Positions 13,681 to 16,975 of a DNA stretch of 16,975 nt are shown one piece after another (position 1 is the first letter of the stretch; every line of letters begins with the position of its first letter). This stretch comes from Actinomycetota bacterium (GTDB taxonomy: Bacteria > Actinomycetota > Thermoleophilia > Gaiellales > Gaiellaceae): assembly GCA_005884155.1 (NCBI GenBank), contig VAXD01000045.1, forward strand, positions 15,534-32,508, in the 5' to 3' direction. The position numbers and the translations under genes were made by a program. The notes under the pieces are model-generated. The model made no database searches. It worked only from the letters and a program-made list of their open reading frames with translations, and was not told where the DNA came from.

Positions 13681-15630
13681 GTGATGGCTTCGCTCGCGCG
13701 CACGATCCTCGAAGAGCACCTCGAGCGCGGCGACCTCGTCCCAGGGCAGGAGATCGCGCTCCGCGTCGATCAGACGCTTGCGCAGGACGCGACCGGGACG
13801 ATGGCGTGCATGCAGTTCGAGCTGTTCGACGTCGACCGGGTCCAGGTCGAGACCGCCGTCGTCTACGTCGACCACAACATCCTGCAGATCGACTTCAAGA
13901 ACCCGGACGACCACCGCTTTCTGCAGGCGATGGCCGCGCGCTACGGCCTCTGGTTCTCGCGTCCTGGCAACGGGATCTGTCACTACGTGCACTGCGAGCG
14001 CTTCGCCGTTCCCGGCAAGACGCTGATCGGCGCGGACAGCCACACGACCCAGTCGGGCTCGTGCGGGATGATCGCGATCGGCGCCGGCGGCCTCGACGTG
14101 GCCGTCTGCATGGCCGGCCACCCGTTCGAGCTGCCCTGCCCGAAGATTGTCGGCGTCTTCCTCGAGAACGAGTTGCAGCGCCCGTGGATCCAGGCGAAGG
14201 ACGTGATCCTCGAGATGCTGCGCCGGCGAACCGTTCGCGGCGGGCGCGGCGCGATCTTCGAGTTCACCGGGCCCGGCGTCTCGACCTTGAGCTACACCGA
14301 GCGCGGCACGATCGCGAACATGATCGCCGAGCTCGGCGCGACCGGGGCGGTGTTCCCGGCCGACGAAGAGACACGGAGCTGGCTCGCCGAGCAGCAGCGC
14401 GAGGACGACTTCGTCGCGCTCGAGACCGGCGACACGGGCGACTTCGACGAGGAGGAGCACATCGACCTCGCCGAGCTCGTTCCGCTCGTGGCTAAGCCGT
14501 CGTCGCCGGGAAACGTCGTGCCGGTGGACGAGCTCGTCGGCACCGAGCTGTCGCAGGTCTGCATCGGCTCTTCGGTCAACTCCTCGTACGAGGATCTCGC
14601 GGTCTGCGGCTCGGTGCTCCGTGGCCGGCAGATCTCGGAGAAGCTCGTCTCCGCGACCGCGACACCCGGATCGCGCCAGATCCTCGACCAGATCACGCGC
14701 TCCGGCACGTACGTCGATCTGCTGATGGCCGGCGTCCGGATGCTCGAGCCGGCGTGCGGGCCGTGTGTCGGGATGGGCCAGGCGCCGCCCTCAGGCTCGA
14801 ACTCGCTGCGCACGTTCAACCGGAACTTCCCGGGCCGGAGCGGCACCGCCGACGACCAGGTCTTCCTCTGCTCGCCGGCGGTCGCGGCCGCGTCGATGCT
14901 CACGGGCGTGATTTCGGATCCGCGCGAGCTCTCACCGGTCGAGCTGGCCGAGCGCCCGATCGCGCGGCCGGAGGTCGTCCAGAAGCACATCCTCGAGCCG
15001 GTGCCGGAGGACGAGGCGCGCTCGATCGAGATCCCCCGCGGCCCGAACATCAAGCCCCCGCCTGAGCAGAAGCCCCTGCCGGACGAGCTCGAGATGCGCG
15101 TCCTGATCGTCGCGCCCGACGACATCTCGACCGGCGACCTCTCTCCGGACCGCGCGACCGTGATGGCCTACCGCTCGAACGTCCCGGCAATCGCGGAGTT
15201 CACCTTCCAGCACCGCGACAAAGAGTTCCCGCGCCGGGCGCACGAGTGGGGCGGAGGCTTCATCGTCGCCGGCGACAACTACGGCCAAGGCTCGAGCCGG
15301 GAGCACGCCGCCCTCGCGCCCGCGCAACTCGGTGTCCGCGCCGTGATCGCCAAGAGCTTCGCCCGCATCCACCGGCGTAACCTGATCGCGCAGGGGATCG
15401 CGCCGCTGCTCTTCCAGGACGAGTCGGATTACGACAAGGCCGAGCTCGGCCAGACCTGGCGGATCTCAGGCCTGCACGCGATCGCCCAGGGCGAGGACGA
15501 GCTCGAGACCGAGATCCACGGCGTCGGCACGATCACGCTCACGCACGACCTGCTCCCGCGGGAGCGCGAGATCGTCGTCGCCGGCGGCCTGATCCGCTAC
15601 CTCAAAGAGCAGCAGCCGGCGCCCGCGTAA
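13681..15630 (+). CDS. acn: aconitate hydratase, short fused form (Aquifex-type aconitase)
   Basis: Fe-S enzyme of the TCA cycle that interconverts citrate and isocitrate. At 649 residues it is much shorter than AcnA or AcnB (about 890) but contains the LeuC-like three-domain core and the LeuD-like swivel domain in one chain, as in the Aquifex-type group. The 4Fe-4S ligands are C294 (QVCIGSS), C359 and C362 (ACGPC). ADSHTTQ (D119, H121) is the substrate-site signature. The swivel domain (about 480-640) has GQGSSREHAALAP with S538, S539 and R540. A charged linker (about 440-480) joins the parts. Start is GTG at 13681, nine bases after AGGA, or the adjacent ATG at 13684. Its stop abuts the convergent rmuC stop. 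A related substrate (homoaconitate, 2-methylcitrate) cannot be ruled out from sequence, but aconitase is most likely. Confidence 0.92.
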   Translation: MMASLARTILEEHLERGDLVPGQEIALRVDQTLAQDATGTMACMQFELFDVDRVQVETAVVYVDHNILQIDFKNPDDHRFLQAMAARYGLWFSRPGNGICHYVHCERFAVPGKTLIGADSHTTQSGSCGMIAIGAGGLDVAVCMAGHPFELPCPKIVGVFLENELQRPWIQAKDVILEMLRRRTVRGGRGAIFEFTGPGVSTLSYTERGTIANMIAELGATGAVFPADEETRSWLAEQQREDDFVALETGDTGDFDEEEHIDLAELVPLVAKPSSPGNVVPVDELVGTELSQVCIGSSVNSSYEDLAVCGSVLRGRQISEKLVSATATPGSRQILDQITRSGTYVDLLMAGVRMLEPACGPCVGMGQAPPSGSNSLRTFNRNFPGRSGTADDQVFLCSPAVAAASMLTGVISDPRELSPVELAERPIARPEVVQKHILEPVPEDEARSIEIPRGPNIKPPPEQKPLPDELEMRVLIVAPDDISTGDLSPDRATVMAYRSNVPAIAEFTFQHRDKEFPRRAHEWGGGFIVAGDNYGQGSSREHAALAPAQLGVRAVIAKSFARIHRRNLIAQGIAPLLFQDESDYDKAELGQTWRISGLHAIAQGEDELETEIHGVGTITLTHDLLPREREIVVAGGLIRYLKEQQPAPA

Positions 15631-16647
15631 CTACGCCGCGTCCACGGCACGCGGCAGCTCGCGCGCCTCTGCGGGCACTTCGAGCTCCGCGGGTGACTCT
15701 GCGGCCTGCTCGAGCTTCGTCTCGAACTTGCCGAGGTGCTTCTCCGACTCGAGGAACTTCTTCTGCGCCCGGTCGAGGTGCGTGCCGACGAGCTCGAAGT
15801 CCTCCTTGAACTTGCCGAACTCCTTCTGCAGCTGAGCGCAGTACGCCATGACTTCCTGCGCATGCTGTTCGATCTGGAGGCCCCGAAGGCCAAGCACGAC
15901 CACCTGGAGGTACGCGGTGAGCGTCGTCGGCGACACCGGCAGCACGCGCTTCGTGTGTGCGTACTCCAGAAGCGCGCCGGTCTTGCCGCAGGCGAGCTCG
16001 TAGTAGATCGCCTCCGACGGCAGGTACATGAACGCGAAGTCGTAGGTGCCCTCGTCGGGGCGGATGTACTTCGACGCGATCGCGTCGATATGCGTCTTGA
16101 CGTCACGCGCGAACAGCTTCTCGTGCTGCTGCCGCTCGATGTCGTTGTCGGCCGCGGCCATCCGCTCGAAGTTGTCGAGCGGGAACTTGGAGTCGATCGG
16201 GACGAGCCGGTCGACCTTGATCACCGCGTCCACCCGCTCGCCGCCCGCGAAGCCGTACTGCAGCGAGTACGCGGTCGGCGGCAGGCGGTCGGCCAGCAGC
16301 TGGCCGAGCAGGAGCTCGCCGAAGCCGCCGCGCGCCTTGGGCGGGCGCAGGATCTGCTGCAGCTCGCCGAGGCCCTTCGCCTGCTCCGCCAATAGCTGCG
16401 TTGCCTCCCCGACCGCGCCGAGCTTCTCGTGGATCGCATTCGTCTGCTTGGTCGCGTGCTCGAGCCGCCGGTCGACCTTCGTGTCGAGCTCGGCGAGGCG
16501 CCGGTCGACGATCTCGTTCATCGCCTGCAGGCGCCCGTCCATCTCGGAGTTCCGCGTCGTGAGCAGCCGGTCGAGGACGCGCGGCAGCCACGCGAAGAGC
16601 GCGGCACCGGCCAAGAGCACGATGAGCAAGATCAGAAGCGCAGTCAT
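15631..16647 (-). CDS. rmuC: RmuC-family DNA recombination protein
   Basis: RmuC proteins are membrane-anchored, restriction-endonuclease-fold proteins that limit recombination at inverted repeats. From ATG 16647 the protein is 338 residues: a transmembrane segment right at the start (about 2-22, TALLILLIVLLAGAALFAW), a coiled coil (about 35-100, repeats of DRRL and LDTKVDRRLE), the core domain with GGFGE (107-111) and the PD-(D/E)XK-like VDAVIKV and VPIDSKFP (D140, D152, K154), then MYLPSEA and a second coiled coil (about 260-315). The frame also opens at ATG 16683 (350 residues), but that ATG's first base lies in the stem of a very stable hairpin, and starting at 16647 puts the membrane helix at the N-terminus. 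It is convergent with aconitase with no gap and lies downstream of a 60-residue gene. Family call secure; start moderately so. Confidence 0.92.
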   Translation of the reverse strand: MTALLILLIVLLAGAALFAWLPRVLDRLLTTRNSEMDGRLQAMNEIVDRRLAELDTKVDRRLEHATKQTNAIHEKLGAVGEATQLLAEQAKGLGELQQILRPPKARGGFGELLLGQLLADRLPPTAYSLQYGFAGGERVDAVIKVDRLVPIDSKFPLDNFERMAAADNDIERQQHEKLFARDVKTHIDAIASKYIRPDEGTYDFAFMYLPSEAIYYELACGKTGALLEYAHTKRVLPVSPTTLTAYLQVVVLGLRGLQIEQHAQEVMAYCAQLQKEFGKFKEDFELVGTHLDRAQKKFLESEKHLGKFETKLEQAAESPAELEVPAEARELPRAVDAA

Positions 16648-16682
16648 GAGCCGACGAACCTTAGAGAGCGCGTCGGACGACA

Positions 16683-16712
16683 TGACGAGGGCGGCTTGCG
16701 CCGCCCTCGTCA
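16683..16712 (-). terminator. 13-bp perfect hairpin with GCAA tetraloop between the small gene and rmuC
   Basis: On the + strand, arms at 16683-16695 and 16700-16712 are exact inverse complements, with a four-base gap TTGC. In a - strand transcript the loop reads GCAA, a GNRA tetraloop closed by C-G, which is unusually stable. It comes 13 bases after the stop codon of the 60-residue gene and ends at the first candidate ATG of rmuC. There is no U-run afterwards, so it would be a U-less terminator or attenuator, or an RNA-processing stem that sets unequal expression of the two genes. Confidence 0.65.
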
Positions 16713-16725
16713 GCAGGATCGAGCG

Positions 16726-16908
16726 TTACCCGGAGCCCGGAGGGCTCTCCTGTCCTTCCTGCGCGGGCTGCTCTGGAGCGCTGGCGGGCTTGCCCACGTC
16801 GCCCATGCCGCCCTGCCCCTGACTCATGTCCTCGGATTTCATCGGGCTGTCGCTGCTCATCTCGCCGGACTTCTTGTCGCGGCCGAGCAGCTTGTCGAGC
16901 CAACTCAT
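16726..16908 (-). CDS. small protein, amphipathic N-terminal helix with disordered tail, unknown
   Basis: A 60-residue protein starting at ATG 16908 with a perfect AAGGAGG (16921 to 16915) six bases ahead, which makes the gene credible despite its size. Residues 1-13 (MSWLDKLLGRDKK) can form a short amphipathic, basic helix of the kind that lies on membranes. The rest is low-complexity and hydrophilic (Ser, Gln, Gly, Pro, Glu, four more Met), with no Cys and no transmembrane helix. I recognise no family. It is followed by a strong hairpin and then rmuC in the same direction, so it may share a promoter with rmuC upstream in 16909-16975. A membrane-surface or stress-related small protein is only a guess. 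Confidence 0.7.
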   Translation of the reverse strand: MSWLDKLLGRDKKSGEMSSDSPMKSEDMSQGQGGMGDVGKPASAPEQPAQEGQESPPGSG

Positions 16909-16914
16909 CTAAGG

Positions 16915-16921
16915 CCTCCTT
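16915..16921 (-). promoter_or_regulatory. strong ribosome binding site AAGGAGG for the 60-residue protein
   Basis: Perfect anti-16S match on the - strand, six bases from the ATG at 16908. Further upstream, GATACT on the - strand (16942 to 16937) may be a -10, but no good -35 is visible. High predicted translation contrasts with the weak site ahead of rmuC beyond the hairpin. Confidence 0.75.
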
Positions 16922-16975
16922 GCCGTGTGCCGGAGAGTATCCCCGAAACCGGCCCCAAAAACGCCAGATCCGGAC

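Noticed and set aside
1..16975. Mobile element, prophage, CRISPR array, tRNA or rRNA
   Set aside because: No transposase, integrase or phage protein, no regularly spaced direct repeats, no tRNA-like cloverleaf or rRNA core sequence noticed; gene content is chromosomal. This was judged by eye without tRNA or repeat-finding software.

Overview
The window is 16,975 bases of GC-rich, gene-dense chromosomal DNA with 14 protein genes that I can support. No rRNA, tRNA, CRISPR array, insertion sequence or prophage gene is visible. The GC-rich codon use, the TTG/GTG starts, the tight coupling (TGATG and GTGA overlaps) and the gene repertoire (AddAB-like nuclease pair with doubled Fe-S motifs, short fused aconitase, actinobacterial-type eRF1-like protein) suggest a high-GC actinobacterial lineage. 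My best guess is Thermoleophilia (Gaiellales/Solirubrobacterales); this is inference from general familiarity, not from a search.

Region 1 (1-8.5 kb, + strand) is a DNA-repair block. It holds a poxvirus-type topoisomerase IB, a 65-residue zinc-ribbon protein with a basic tail, an AddB-like helicase-nuclease overlapping an AddA-like helicase-nuclease by 4 bases, endonuclease III (nth) joined by TGATG, and a 95-residue helical protein of unknown function. Together the block covers DNA supercoil relaxation, double-strand-end resection and base excision.

Region 2 (8.5-10.9 kb, - strand) reads trxB, then corA, then a small zinc-ribbon/PAS protein. The genes are closely spaced and probably form one transcript: thioredoxin reductase, a CorA-type metal channel with GQN in place of GMN, and a possible cytoplasmic sensor.

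Region 3 (11.0-13.6 kb, + strand) runs divergently from trxB across an 85-base gap. It has a 14-TM DHA2-type MFS exporter translationally coupled to an eRF1-like (baeRF/Vms1-type) protein with a GGxxQ-like loop and a zinc-ribbon-like tail. This exporter plus putative ribosome-rescue factor is the most intriguing pair in the window.

Region 4 (13.56-15.63 kb) has a 120-base gap with two copies of a 13-base palindrome, followed by a 649-residue fused aconitase (+). The aconitase stop codon directly abuts the stop codon of the convergent rmuC gene (-).

Region 5 (15.63-16.98 kb, - strand) carries a small unknown 60-residue protein gene, a perfect 13-bp hairpin with a GCAA (GNRA) tetraloop, and rmuC. 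The hairpin includes the first base of the upstream candidate rmuC ATG, so the downstream ATG is the more likely start.
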